Positions 16,502 to 25,335 of a stretch of DNA of 64,000 bases are shown here, piece after piece. The stretch lies in the NCBI GenBank assembly GCA_023399155.1, contig JAEWQP010000022.1, positions 124,001-188,000 on the forward strand, in the 5' to 3' direction. A model generated the notes under the pieces. It had not been told where the DNA came from, did no database searches, and saw only the letters and a program-made list of their open reading frames with translations. The stretch is from Verrucomicrobiota bacterium. Its GTDB lineage: Bacteria > Verrucomicrobiota > Verrucomicrobiia > Opitutales > Opitutaceae. Position 1 is the stretch's first letter, and every line of letters starts with the position of its first letter. Both the position numbers and the translations under genes were made by a program.

Positions 16502-17530
16502 ATGGGACAAGCCGCCGAGCTGGAGATCCTGCGTCAGCTGTTGTGCCGCCTGGGCGACGCCATTCGCGACCGCGTGGTGGCCGCGCGCGCGGCCGCCACG
16601 ACGGAGGATCTGTCAGGCGTCGCCGAGGTGACCGCGGCGGACACGATCTACCAGATCGACAAGATCAGCGAGGCGGCGATCGTCGCATGGTTCGCCTCGA
16701 CCTGGCCGTCCTCCATGCCGGTTGAGGTGGTGATGGAAGGGCTGGAGGGCCGCGGGCCGTTGACTTTTCCGAGCGGCACACCCGTCGCGTCGACCGCGTG
16801 GAAGATGATCATCGACCCGATCGACGGCACACGCTGCATCATGTACGACAAGCGCGCGGCCTGGGCGCTGGCGGCAGTCGCGCCGCAGCGCGGTCCGGGG
16901 ACGCATCTCGGTGACATCGTGGCGGCGGCGATGACCGAGCTGCCGACCTCCAAGCAGTGGCGCGCGGACCAGATCAGCGCCGTGCGGGGCGCGGGTCGGG
17001 AGGGCGTCGTGCTCGAGGCGGTGCACGTCGTCACCGGGGCGCGTTCGCCGCTTCCGGTCACGCCGTCCCGGGCGGATCATCTGCGCCACGGCTTCGCCTC
17101 GGTCGTGAAGTTCTTCCCCGACGGCAAGGCTTTCACCGCCGGGCTCGAGGAGGCGCTCTGGCGCGGGCTCGAGGAGTTGCGCGGATTCCAGGGAGCCGTC
17201 GTCTTTGACGACCAGTACACCAGCACGGGTGGGCAGCTCTACGAGCTGGTCAGCGGGCGCGATCGCGTCATCGCGGATCTGAGGCCGCTGGTGTTTGCCC
17301 GACTCGGCCTTCCCAGTTCGCTGACCTGCCACCCGTACGACATCTGCCCGGCCCTGATCCTGACGGAAGCCGGGGGGGTGGTCGAGGCCCCGGATGGGTC
17401 GCCGCTCGCCGCGCCGCTCGACACGACCTCGCCGGTCGCGTGGGTGGGTTATGCCAATCCTGTATTGGCCAGCCGGGTACGACCGCACCTGCAACGGGTC
17501 TTGCGGGAAGCGGGCTTGCTCGCCCCGTGA
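16502..17530 (+). CDS. Inositol monophosphatase-family phosphatase
   Basis: The 342-residue cytoplasmic protein has the metal-binding signature IDPIDGTRCIMYDKRAAW (D105, D108) and an upstream TAADTIYQIDKISE segment. A third site, CHPYDICPALILTEAGGVVEAPDG, matches the family WDxxAxxxxxxEAGG pattern, with YDICPA in place of WD.AA. Known activities in the family include inositol phosphates, fructose-1,6-bisphosphate and PAP; the substrate cannot be chosen here. The protein is longer than typical (about 260-270) because of inserts around residues 180-250. The start is the ATG at 16502. It lies 52 bp after the beta-helix gene. Confidence 0.8.
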   Translation: MGQAAELEILRQLLCRLGDAIRDRVVAARAAATTEDLSGVAEVTAADTIYQIDKISEAAIVAWFASTWPSSMPVEVVMEGLEGRGPLTFPSGTPVASTAWKMIIDPIDGTRCIMYDKRAAWALAAVAPQRGPGTHLGDIVAAAMTELPTSKQWRADQISAVRGAGREGVVLEAVHVVTGARSPLPVTPSRADHLRHGFASVVKFFPDGKAFTAGLEEALWRGLEELRGFQGAVVFDDQYTSTGGQLYELVSGRDRVIADLRPLVFARLGLPSSLTCHPYDICPALILTEAGGVVEAPDGSPLAAPLDTTSPVAWVGYANPVLASRVRPHLQRVLREAGLLAP

Positions 17531-17747
17531 ACCACGGGTGACCGGGCCTCCCCGGGGCGCCCCGCGCACTACCCATGCCCCAGGCCGTCCGAAAGCCGTT
17601 TCGGGGTTGGGCGACGCCCCCGCCGCTTACGCCAAGGCTTCGGCGGGCAGGCTGGCCGAGCCGCGGCTCATCGGGGACGGTGTCCAGCTGTGGCGTCGCT
17701 CCGCACGCCCTGGCTGCCGGGCATCTCCGACGAGACTGCAGGTTCCC

Positions 17748-17921
17748 CTAGCGCTTGCCGCGGAAGTATCCGCGACGCTCGTCCTGCTCTTCCGCCTCCC
17801 GCCGCTTGCGCTGGCGGTGCTTGAGGTAGTTGCCGGCGGAATAGCCGGCGTTTTGCGCGAACCAGACGCCGACGACGAGCGCCAGGCCGGCGATGATCCA
17901 GATGATGTCCGAGGATGACAT
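17748..17921 (-). CDS. Small single-pass membrane protein, 57 aa
   Basis: The ATG at 17921 opens MSSSDIIWIIAGLALVVGVW, a transmembrane helix at about 5-22. It is followed by FAQNAGYSAGNYLKHRQRKRRE and a charged tail ending GYFRGKR. The positively charged tail should be cytoplasmic. It is the next gene downstream of the hybrid kinase on the same strand, 118 nt after that gene's stop. The family is unknown. Amino-acid composition and membrane topology make it a credible gene. Confidence 0.6.
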   Translation of the reverse strand: MSSSDIIWIIAGLALVVGVWFAQNAGYSAGNYLKHRQRKRREAEEQDERRGYFRGKR

Positions 17922-18039
17922 GGGATGAATGGGTGCTGCTGCTACGGGTGTGACGTGCTGGCGCCGATTTTCTTGGGGAGAGTAATCGAAAAAGGCGGAG
18001 GTGCGACCCGGCGGATGGATATTTCGCCGGCCTGGCGCG

Positions 18040-21018
18040 TCACTTGGGCGGACCGATCACGTCCTTGAGCACACGGCCCAAGTCGCCGCTGCGATAGGGC
18101 TTCGAGAGGATCCCGACGAAGCCGAGCTTGCGGTAGTGTTCCGCGTGTTCCTCCGTGGCGTAGCCGCTCGAGACGATCGCCTTGACGCTGGGATCGATCT
18201 CGCGCAGCCGGCCGATCACGTCCTCGCCACCGGGCCCACCGGCCATGGTGAGATCCAGGATCACGGCCGCGTAGGTGCGCCCGAGTTCCCGGGACTTGCG
18301 GAACTTTGTGATCGTCTCGTCGGCGCTCGAGGCCGTCTCGGCTTCGTAGCCGAGCATCTCGAGCATGCCCGACGCGATCGCGCACAGGTCGACGTCGTCG
18401 TCCATCACGAGGACGCGACCGGTGCCGTAGGAAATGGAGAGTTTCTGGGGAGCTTCCTGCACGGAGGCAGTCTGGGCACGGGGGAAGTAGAGTGTAAAGG
18501 TTGTGCCGCTGCCAACGTTGGACGCCGCCTCGATCGCCCCGCCATGCTGGGCGACGATCGAGTTGACCATGGCGAGGCCTAGGCCCGTGCCCTCGGCGCG
18601 CGTGGTGAAAAACGGCTCGAAGATGCGCGCGAGGTTTTCCGGGGGGATGCCGGGTCCGTTGTCCTGCACGTCGACGCGCACGTAGTCGCCTGCCGGTAGG
18701 TTGACGCTGTTGACCTGGCCAAGGGGCATGTTGAGCGTGCGCACCGCGATCCGGCCGCCCTGTGGCATCACCTGCATCGCGTTCAGGATCAAGTTCGTGA
18801 ACACCTGCACGAGCTGCGAGGCCACCACATCGACCGGATGGAGATCGGCGGAGAGGTCGAGTTCGATGGAAGACTTCGATCCGGCGCCGGCCATCCGGGC
18901 GGTCTCGCGGATGATCTCGTTGAGCGACTGCACCCGCCGTCCGGCGACGTCGCCGCGGGCGAAGGTGAGGAGCTGGCGGGCGAGGTTTTTCGCGTTGTTG
19001 CAGGCCTTGAGCGCGGGCTCGAGCGGGGCGAGGTCGCGCTTGTCCACGGCAAGCGACACGCCACCGACGACGGTGGTCAGCAGATTGTTGAAATCGTGCA
19101 CGATGCCGCAGGCGAGGCGGCCCAGCGCCTCCATGCGGTTGGACTTCACCAACTCGGCCTGGGTGAGGGGCATCTCCGCGAGGCGCCGCAGCACGACGGT
19201 GGCGGCGGTGAGTTGGCGGGCCTCGTCGAACACCGGCCGGCAGCTGATCGCCACGTCTTCGGGGCCACCGCGGCCGACCAGCTGGCAGGACTGGTCAAGT
19301 TCGAGGGGCTGGTCGCTGCGCAAGGCGCTCTCGAGCAGGCGGGACGCGGGTTCGCCGGTGCTGCGCAACACGAGGTTGAACGCTTCGTGGAACGGCCGGG
19401 TGGTGAGTTTGTCCGGCTCCTGGCCGGCAATGGCTGCGGCCCGGATGTTGACATGCAGGATGCGGGCGTCCGGATCGATCAGGACGATCGGCTCAAGGGC
19501 GGCGTCGAGCGCCTGCTGGATCGCCGCTGCAAGGCCGCTTACGGCCGGGGCGGGCGGCGCCTCGCGCGACTCGTCCTCCGAGCCGGATCGATCCTCGGAC
19601 GCAACCACCTGGAGGCCGCTCACGTGTTCAATCAATCCGCGCCGCGAACGGCGGACCGCAAGAACGGCCTCGAGTTCGACCCGCGTGCCATCCGCGTGCA
19701 CGAGTGCGTACCGCGCCGTGCGGGCCGGGAGTCCCCCGCTCAGGCTCTGGAAAAACGCCACGATCCCGACCGCTGCGTCCTCGGGCGGCAGAACCTTGAG
19801 AAATCCGTCGGGCGTGCTGCCGAGTTCGTCGGCCCTGCGGCCGAGCGCGCGGCGGAACTCGGGCGAGTACCACGCGCGACCCTCGAGCAGGTCGAGTTCG
19901 AAAAAGCCCGCGGTCCCGCGACCCGAAAGCCGGAGGAAGCGCTCCTCGTTACGAGCCGTCTCCTCGTCGGCATCGTGGCGCTCCTGCGCGTCGAGCATCA
20001 CGCCGTCGATCCGCGCCGGGGTTTTGTCGTCCCCCAGTTCACACACGCCTTCAAGTTGCATCCAACGCCATGTGTCCTCCTTGGTGCGCAGCCGCATCTC
20101 CGCAGAGAAGGAACCGGCGTGCTTCAAGGCCAGCGGCGAGGCTTCCGAATCCTCGGGGTGGATCAGCGCGGCAAGTGAGTCGGGCTCGTCGCCGACGTCG
20201 TCGGCTGCATAGCCCAGCAGGCGTTTCCAGCTTTCGGAATACCGCGCAGTGCCCGTGGTGAAATCAATGTGGAAGAACCCGAGCGAGGCGCCGGCGAACA
20301 CCGTCTCGAGCGTCCCAGCGGCTCCCGTGGCGCTCGCGGTGCCAGGCGTGGCCGGCCGGCGCAGACGCTCCGCCATAGAATCGGTCGCGAGCGCCTCGAG
20401 TTCGTCGAGGGCCAGGGCGTCGTCGCCGCTTTCATTCTCCGACCCATCCCCCGGTTCGAGGGCGGCGAGGTCGTCGAGCGCGTCCTCCGCCGGCTCATCC
20501 TCGAGGTCGAGTCCGGCGAACGCGTCAGGCACGGGCGCGGGCGGCGCTTTCGCTGCAGGCCGGGCCGGGATGGGCGTTTTCGCCGGATCGTCCGAAGGTG
20601 CGTCGGCCGCCTTCTCGATCGCGATGATGTAGGTGTCGCGGCCTGACGCGTCCGTCTCGCCTTTCGGCGCGAGCTGCACGACGACCGGAAAGGTTGCAGC
20701 TGCCGCGCGGGCGGTCAGGCGTGGCCCGGAGCCCGCGGCGCAGGTTTGCAGGCGGCTCCATCCCCCCGAAAGATCGTCGCACGTCTCCGCGAAGAGGCTC
20801 GCGAGTGTGCGACCCGCAAGCGGCGCGGCCGGCGACGCACCCCACCATGCGGTGGCCTCAGGTGCGGCCCAGAGGATGACGCCATCCTGGCCGACCTCGA
20901 GCAACGCCTGGGGCGACGCGTCGGACAGATTCTCAACCGGGGTCGAATCGGAGGTGGACGCCACAAATGTGGGGGACTTCGCCCAGAATGCCGGCCGCGC
21001 GGGTCCTGTAAAGCCCAA
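18040..21018 (-). CDS. Hybrid sensor histidine kinase, multiple PAS domains plus receiver
   Basis: The 992-residue protein has no clear membrane helix, so it is probably cytoplasmic. About four PAS-like domains are seen (roughly 35-135, 235-345, 355-475 and 505-620). An acidic, Asp/Glu-rich linker lies at about 165-215. The kinase core follows: GIVHDFNNLLTTVVGGVSLA with H641, ATP-binding N-box NLILNAMQVM, DNGPGIPPENLARIFEPFFTT and GTGLGLAMV. The C-terminal REC domain has MDDDVDLC, phospho-acceptor D922 and SKPYRSGDL. This is the usual one-protein hybrid kinase layout. No cognate regulator is adjacent. The start at 21018 is uncertain by tens of residues. Confidence 0.9.
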   Translation of the reverse strand: MGFTGPARPAFWAKSPTFVASTSDSTPVENLSDASPQALLEVGQDGVILWAAPEATAWWGASPAAPLAGRTLASLFAETCDDLSGGWSRLQTCAAGSGPRLTARAAAATFPVVVQLAPKGETDASGRDTYIIAIEKAADAPSDDPAKTPIPARPAAKAPPAPVPDAFAGLDLEDEPAEDALDDLAALEPGDGSENESGDDALALDELEALATDSMAERLRRPATPGTASATGAAGTLETVFAGASLGFFHIDFTTGTARYSESWKRLLGYAADDVGDEPDSLAALIHPEDSEASPLALKHAGSFSAEMRLRTKEDTWRWMQLEGVCELGDDKTPARIDGVMLDAQERHDADEETARNEERFLRLSGRGTAGFFELDLLEGRAWYSPEFRRALGRRADELGSTPDGFLKVLPPEDAAVGIVAFFQSLSGGLPARTARYALVHADGTRVELEAVLAVRRSRRGLIEHVSGLQVVASEDRSGSEDESREAPPAPAVSGLAAAIQQALDAALEPIVLIDPDARILHVNIRAAAIAGQEPDKLTTRPFHEAFNLVLRSTGEPASRLLESALRSDQPLELDQSCQLVGRGGPEDVAISCRPVFDEARQLTAATVVLRRLAEMPLTQAELVKSNRMEALGRLACGIVHDFNNLLTTVVGGVSLAVDKRDLAPLEPALKACNNAKNLARQLLTFARGDVAGRRVQSLNEIIRETARMAGAGSKSSIELDLSADLHPVDVVASQLVQVFTNLILNAMQVMPQGGRIAVRTLNMPLGQVNSVNLPAGDYVRVDVQDNGPGIPPENLARIFEPFFTTRAEGTGLGLAMVNSIVAQHGGAIEAASNVGSGTTFTLYFPRAQTASVQEAPQKLSISYGTGRVLVMDDDVDLCAIASGMLEMLGYEAETASSADETITKFRKSRELGRTYAAVILDLTMAGGPGGEDVIGRLREIDPSVKAIVSSGYATEEHAEHYRKLGFVGILSKPYRSGDLGRVLKDVIGPPK

Positions 21019-21087
21019 GCCCAGCGCGAAACTGTCAGAGAATTGTAAGAGGCGGCCGGGCCGCAGGTCCGGCGAAGGGCGCGCGAC

Positions 21088-21477
21088 CTACGTCTTGCCC
21101 GCGGTCCGACACTCCGCACAGGTCCCGTAGTAGATCACTTCGTCGCCGCTGAAGACGAAGCCTCGGGGCTTGCGGCGGGGCAGGGGCACGGTTTCCGGCG
21201 CCTCGATGTCGAACACGCGCCGGCAGTGATTGCAGATGAAATGTGAATGGTGCCGCGCCACGGCCCACTCGTAGCGCGGAGGCTGCCCGGCGTAGGCGAC
21301 ACTCACGATCTTGCCGTCATCCGAGAGCGTCTTGATCGCGCGATAGACGGTGGCGATACCCAGCCCGGGAAACTCCGCCGACGCGGTGGCGTGGACCTCC
21401 GCGATCGCCAACGGCCGGCCCGCGGAGCGCATGGCGCGCTCGATGGCCTCGAGCTGGCGGGTCTGGCGTGAACGCAT
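21088..21477 (-). CDS. Fur-family metal-responsive transcriptional regulator
   Basis: The 129-residue protein has the Fur winged helix (TRQLEAIERAMRSAGRPLAIAEVHATASAEFPGLGIATVYRAIKTLSDDGKI). The dimer domain contains HHSHFICNHCRRVFD and a second CAEC pair (YYGTCAECR), giving the two CxxC structural zinc sites. Whether it senses iron, zinc or another metal cannot be decided from this. The start is the ATG at 21477. It is divergent from the corrinoid-type uptake operon, and an inverted repeat lies between them (21580-21601). It likely represses that operon and possibly itself. Confidence 0.9.
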   Translation of the reverse strand: MRSRQTRQLEAIERAMRSAGRPLAIAEVHATASAEFPGLGIATVYRAIKTLSDDGKIVSVAYAGQPPRYEWAVARHHSHFICNHCRRVFDIEAPETVPLPRRKPRGFVFSGDEVIYYGTCAECRTAGKT

Positions 21478-21579
21478 GGGCACAAGAAGGCGGAAAGCCG
21501 GCAGGGCTGAAAGACTGAAGCGGCGGTTCGCCCCGCCCGCCGGTCCGCCGTCGGGAAATCGCGCGGGCCCGATGATTTC

Positions 21580-21601
21580 TATTGATAATGGCATTTCAAT
21601 A
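21580..21601. promoter_or_regulatory. Candidate operator of the Fur-family regulator
   Basis: TATTGA-N10-TCAATA is a perfect inverted repeat in an AT-rich patch surrounded by GC-rich DNA. The core also contains TGATAAT, part of the Fur/Zur consensus. It lies 22 bp before the TonB receptor ATG and 103 bp before the regulator ATG. The position fits repression of the receptor. Confidence 0.6.
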
Positions 21602-21622
21602 CCAAAACCTCCGGCGCTTTCG

Positions 21623-23485
21623 ATGAACGTCCCAAGCCATCCCTCCTCCCGTCTGCGCCGACTCGCCCTCGTTTCGGGTGTCGCGGCGATCTCCGCCGCG
21701 ATGCTACGCGCCGACACCCGCGGCACCGCACCCGAGGAAACCGACGGCGCCGTCGACCGGGAGGAGATCGTCGTATCCGCCTCGCGTTCGCGCCAGGACC
21801 CGAAGTTCACCGCCAGCAGTGTGACGCTGCTCTCGCTCGCCGAACTCGATGAGAGCCAGGTGGTCGACCTCCGCACGGCGCTGGCGCGCGAGCCGGGTGC
21901 GGCGATCGTCAACACCGGCGCCACCGGCAGCCAGTCGTCCATCTTCCTGCGCGGCGGCAGCAGCCACCAGACGCTCCTTTTCGTCGATGGTGTCCGCATG
22001 AACGACCGCGCCGCGGCCTACGCCAATTTCCTGGGAGGCGCCGACCTGGAGGGACTGGGACGCCTCGAGGTGCTGCGCGGGCCTCAGAGCACCCTCTATG
22101 GCAGCTCCGCCATGGGCGGTGTGATCGCCATGGATACGCTCGCCGCCGGCGAGGGGCCGGCGTCCGGCCGTGTCGTCGCCCAGGCCGGCTCGTTCGGGAC
22201 CTGGGGGGGCGGCCTGGCGGCCCGCGGCGGCCTCGGCGCGCTCGGCTACAGCGCGTCCGCCAGCCGCCTGGAGACGGACAACGACCGCGCCAACAATCGG
22301 TATGACGTCTGGAACTACGCTGCCCGCGTCCAGTTCTCGCCGGCCGAGAGCCCGCTCGTGCTCGGCGGGACGCTTCGCCGGCAGGACTCCACCTACGAGG
22401 AGCCGGGGTCGGAGAGGGCTCCGTTTCCCGGCGTGGTCGACTCCGGCAACACGCTCGGGACGGTGTTTGCCGAGGCTCGTCCCTCGGACGGATTCACCTC
22501 GCGGCTGACCGCCGCGCTGCACGAGCGCGACTACCGCTTCGAGACTGCATTCGGTCCGTCCACCTCGGACAACCGGCGTGAGATTGTCGACTGGCTGAAC
22601 ACGTGGTCGGCCTCGGAGCGGCTCGAACTCGTCGGCGGCGCGAACTACGAGCGCTCGCGGTATCGGGTGAATGGCGACGCCTCGCGCGACGAGGTGGCGG
22701 CCGGCTATGTCTCCGGCATCTATCGCGCACTCGAGACGCTCACGCTCACGGCCGGCGCGCGGTTCGACGATTTTGACAGCTTTGGCAACGCCACCACGGG
22801 GCGCGCCGGCGCCGCCTGGAACGTCCGGGAGGATACAAAGCTCCGTGTCACCTACGGCACCGGTTTCTCCGCTCCCGGATCGGACGACCGCTCCGGCGTG
22901 CCGTCCTGGGGCCAGCTCCCGAACCGCGATCTCAAGCCCGAGCGTGTGAAGGGCTGGGACGCCGGCATCGACCATGTCTTCCGCGGCGGTGACGTCATGG
23001 CGGGCGTGACGTGGTTTCGCCACGAATACCGCAACCTCTTCGAATGGGAGAGCCTTCCGGATTATCAGGGCATGATCGTGAACCGCGCCCGCGCGACGAC
23101 CCAGGGCGTCGAGACGGCGCTGTCCGCGCGTCTCTCGGGCGCGGTGAAGGCCCGTGTTGGATACACCTATCTCGACGCGCGCAACGACAGCGACGCAGTC
23201 CGCCTGGTTCGCCGGCCGCGCCATGCGGCGGATGCCGAGGTCACCGCCCGGGTCGCGTCGCCCTGGGTCGTCGGCGCAGGCGTCCACATGATCGCCGACC
23301 GGGTCGATGGCTCCGGGCCGCTCGAGGACTACACCACCGTGCGCCTGTTCACCAGCTACCGCGCCTCGGAGAACCTCCTGCTCAGGCTCAGGGTGGAGAA
23401 TCTCTTCGACGCGAACTACGAGGAGGTGCCAGGGTATCCGGCACTCCCCGTCGGCGTCTTCGCGGGCGTCGAATGGGCCTTCTGA
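21623..23485 (+). CDS. TonB-dependent outer-membrane receptor, BtuB-like
   Basis: The 620-residue protein has a signal peptide (about residues 1-31, ending SAAMLRA) and a TonB-box-like stretch EEIVVSASR. The plug domain reads VVDLRTALAREPGAAIVNTG...SSIFLRGGSSHQTLLFVDGVRMND and LGRLEVLRGPQSTLYGSSAMGGVIAM. The remainder is a 22-strand-type barrel ending in aromatic F (GVEWAF). The size and plug motifs resemble the vitamin B12 receptor BtuB. The following btuF, btuC, btuD and cobQ genes support corrinoid uptake, although ferric-siderophore receptors look similar. The ATG at 21623 is chosen for the signal peptide. The upstream inverted repeat suggests metal-dependent repression. Confidence 0.85.
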   Translation: MNVPSHPSSRLRRLALVSGVAAISAAMLRADTRGTAPEETDGAVDREEIVVSASRSRQDPKFTASSVTLLSLAELDESQVVDLRTALAREPGAAIVNTGATGSQSSIFLRGGSSHQTLLFVDGVRMNDRAAAYANFLGGADLEGLGRLEVLRGPQSTLYGSSAMGGVIAMDTLAAGEGPASGRVVAQAGSFGTWGGGLAARGGLGALGYSASASRLETDNDRANNRYDVWNYAARVQFSPAESPLVLGGTLRRQDSTYEEPGSERAPFPGVVDSGNTLGTVFAEARPSDGFTSRLTAALHERDYRFETAFGPSTSDNRREIVDWLNTWSASERLELVGGANYERSRYRVNGDASRDEVAAGYVSGIYRALETLTLTAGARFDDFDSFGNATTGRAGAAWNVREDTKLRVTYGTGFSAPGSDDRSGVPSWGQLPNRDLKPERVKGWDAGIDHVFRGGDVMAGVTWFRHEYRNLFEWESLPDYQGMIVNRARATTQGVETALSARLSGAVKARVGYTYLDARNDSDAVRLVRRPRHAADAEVTARVASPWVVGAGVHMIADRVDGSGPLEDYTTVRLFTSYRASENLLLRLRVENLFDANYEEVPGYPALPVGVFAGVEWAF

Positions 23486-23506
23486 GCGCCGCCACGATTC
23501 CGCCGC

Positions 23507-24358
23507 ATGATGAGCCTGTTCCGCCGCATCGTCCTGCTCGCCGCCGCGCTGGCGGCGACCGGGAGCGCGTGTGCCCAGGCGGTGCGGGTGGTCTCCCAGA
23601 CCGTCGGTTCCGATGAGCTGCTGCTGGCCCTCGCGGAACCGGAGGAGGTCGCCGCGCTGAGCCATCTCGCGCGCGATCCGGAGTTCTCCGCCGTCGCGGC
23701 CGAGGCCGGCCGGTATCCACGGATCGACAACGCGGGCGATGTCGAGTCCATCCTCAAGTACGGCCCCACGCTCGTGCTTTTCGCCGACTACAGCCGCGGT
23801 GAACTCGTCGAGCAGGTCCGGCGTGCCGGCGTGAGGACGCTCATTTTCGACCGCTATCGGACGCTGGAGGACGCCTATGCGAACCTGCGGCGGCTTGCCG
23901 TGGAACTCGGGGCGGAGGCGCGCGCGGAGGCGGTCGTCGCCGATTGCGAGACGCGGGTGCGCACGCTGCGCGAGCGCCTGCGCGGCGTGCGGCCGGTGCG
24001 CGTGATCGCACCCTCCACCTATGGCCTGATTCCCGGGCGCGAGTCCACCTTCCAGGATCTCTGCGACTATGCCGTGGCGGAGAACCTCGCCGGCACGCTC
24101 GGCGGCCTGCGCGGGCACGAGGCCCCGCCGGTCGAGCAGATGCTGACCTGGCCGATCGACCGCGTGGTCCTGGCGGGCGGGTCGCTCGAGCAGCAGCTCG
24201 AGATCTATCGCGGCGTCCCGCCGTATCAGTTTCTTGGAGCCGTGCGGGAGGGACGGGCCGTGCTGCTCGCGCCCTGGCAGCTGAGTTGCGTCTCGCACCA
24301 CCGCGTCGATGCCTACGAGCAGCTCGCGCGGGCCTTGCACCCGGAGGCGTTTCGGTGA
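23507..24358 (+). CDS. Periplasmic corrinoid/siderophore-binding protein, BtuF-like
   Basis: The 283-residue protein has a signal peptide (LLAAALAATGSACAQA) and the class III binding-protein fold. It starts RVVSQTVGSDELLLALAEPEEVAALSHLARDP, contains YPRIDNAGDVESILKYGPTLVLF, and has the long helix joining two lobes (LEDAYANLRRLAVELGAEARAEAVVADCE). It would hand the ligand from the outer-membrane receptor to the permease. It lies 21 bp after the receptor gene, and its stop overlaps the permease start as GTGA. The ligand is assumed to be cobalamin or a precursor because of cobQ downstream. Confidence 0.85.
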   Translation: MMSLFRRIVLLAAALAATGSACAQAVRVVSQTVGSDELLLALAEPEEVAALSHLARDPEFSAVAAEAGRYPRIDNAGDVESILKYGPTLVLFADYSRGELVEQVRRAGVRTLIFDRYRTLEDAYANLRRLAVELGAEARAEAVVADCETRVRTLRERLRGVRPVRVIAPSTYGLIPGRESTFQDLCDYAVAENLAGTLGGLRGHEAPPVEQMLTWPIDRVVLAGGSLEQQLEIYRGVPPYQFLGAVREGRAVLLAPWQLSCVSHHRVDAYEQLARALHPEAFR

Positions 24359-25335
24359 ACCCGCGGCCCGGGGTGGTGCGCCTGGCCCTGCCGATTGCGT
24401 TCCTGTTGTTGATCGCGCTGGCGGGTGCGTTCCTGGCCGTGGGCGACCTGCGGCTCCCGGTCGAACGGCTCTGGGCGGGGCTGCTGGGTCGGGATGAACT
24501 CGCGGCCACGATCCTCTGGCAGATCCGCATGCCGCGGCTCTGCGTCGCCATGCTGGTGGGCGCGGCGCTGGCGGCCAGCGGCCTGATCATGCAGGCGTAC
24601 TTTCGCAACAGCCTGGCCAGCCCCGGCCTGCTCGGCGTGAGCAGCGGCGGAGCGGCCGGTGCGGTGGTGGCGATCGCGCTGGGCCTGGCCTCGATATCCT
24701 TCCTCCTGCTGCCGTTCGCGGCCATCCTCGGGGCGCTTGCGGCCACGGGCGCCGTCATCCTGCTGGCCCGACGCGGCGCCAGCACGGAACGCCTGCTGCT
24801 CGCCGGCATCGCCCTCAACGCCCTCCTGGGCGCGGTGACCAGCTACGTCCTGACCAGTTCGGTGCTCACCTACGAACGCAACGCACAGATCCTGTTCTGG
24901 CTGCTCGGGGGGCTTGAGGATCGCACCTGGGAACACGTCGCCATGGCGGCGCCGATCGCCCTGCTGGCGATCGTGGTGTGGCCGCTGGGCCGGCCCATGG
25001 ACCTGCTCAGCCTCGGCACGAAGGAGGCGCAGAGCCTCGGCGTCGACGTGGTGCGGTTGCGCCGGCTCTTGCTCGGGCTCGCCACCGTGTTCACCGCGCT
25101 GGCCACGGCGGTGGCGGGCACGGTCGGCTTTGTCGGCCTGATCGTGCCGCACGTGCTGCGGCTGCTGGTCGGGCCGGAGCACCGGCGCCTCGTGCCGCTG
25201 GCGTTGATCGGCGGGGCCGCTTTCGTGCTGGCCTGCGATCTCATCGCGCGCAGCGGCGGCGGGCTGCGGCTCGGCATCGTCACCTCGCTCGTCGGCGGCC
25301 CGTTCTTCCTGTGGTTGCTGAGGAGGCAGGCATGA
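24355..25335 (+). CDS. ABC transporter permease, BtuC/FecCD family
   Basis: The 326-residue inner-membrane protein has about ten transmembrane helices and the FecCD family segments LWQIRMPRLCVAMLVGAALAASG, YFRNSLASPGLLGVSSGG and FVGLIVPHVLRLLVGPEHRRLVPL. The last is the cytoplasmic loop that docks the ATPase. The GTG at 24355 overlaps the binding-protein stop, and the stop overlaps the ATPase ATG. One permease chain would form a homodimer in the transporter. Confidence 0.92.
   Translation: MNPRPGVVRLALPIAFLLLIALAGAFLAVGDLRLPVERLWAGLLGRDELAATILWQIRMPRLCVAMLVGAALAASGLIMQAYFRNSLASPGLLGVSSGGAAGAVVAIALGLASISFLLLPFAAILGALAATGAVILLARRGASTERLLLAGIALNALLGAVTSYVLTSSVLTYERNAQILFWLLGGLEDRTWEHVAMAAPIALLAIVVWPLGRPMDLLSLGTKEAQSLGVDVVRLRRLLLGLATVFTALATAVAGTVGFVGLIVPHVLRLLVGPEHRRLVPLALIGGAAFVLACDLIARSGGGLRLGIVTSLVGGPFFLWLLRRQA

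Noticed and set aside
21478..21622. Possible cobalamin riboswitch before the TonB receptor gene
   Set aside because: The leader is short and lacks a B12-box-like sequence. The inverted repeat looks like a protein-binding site instead.
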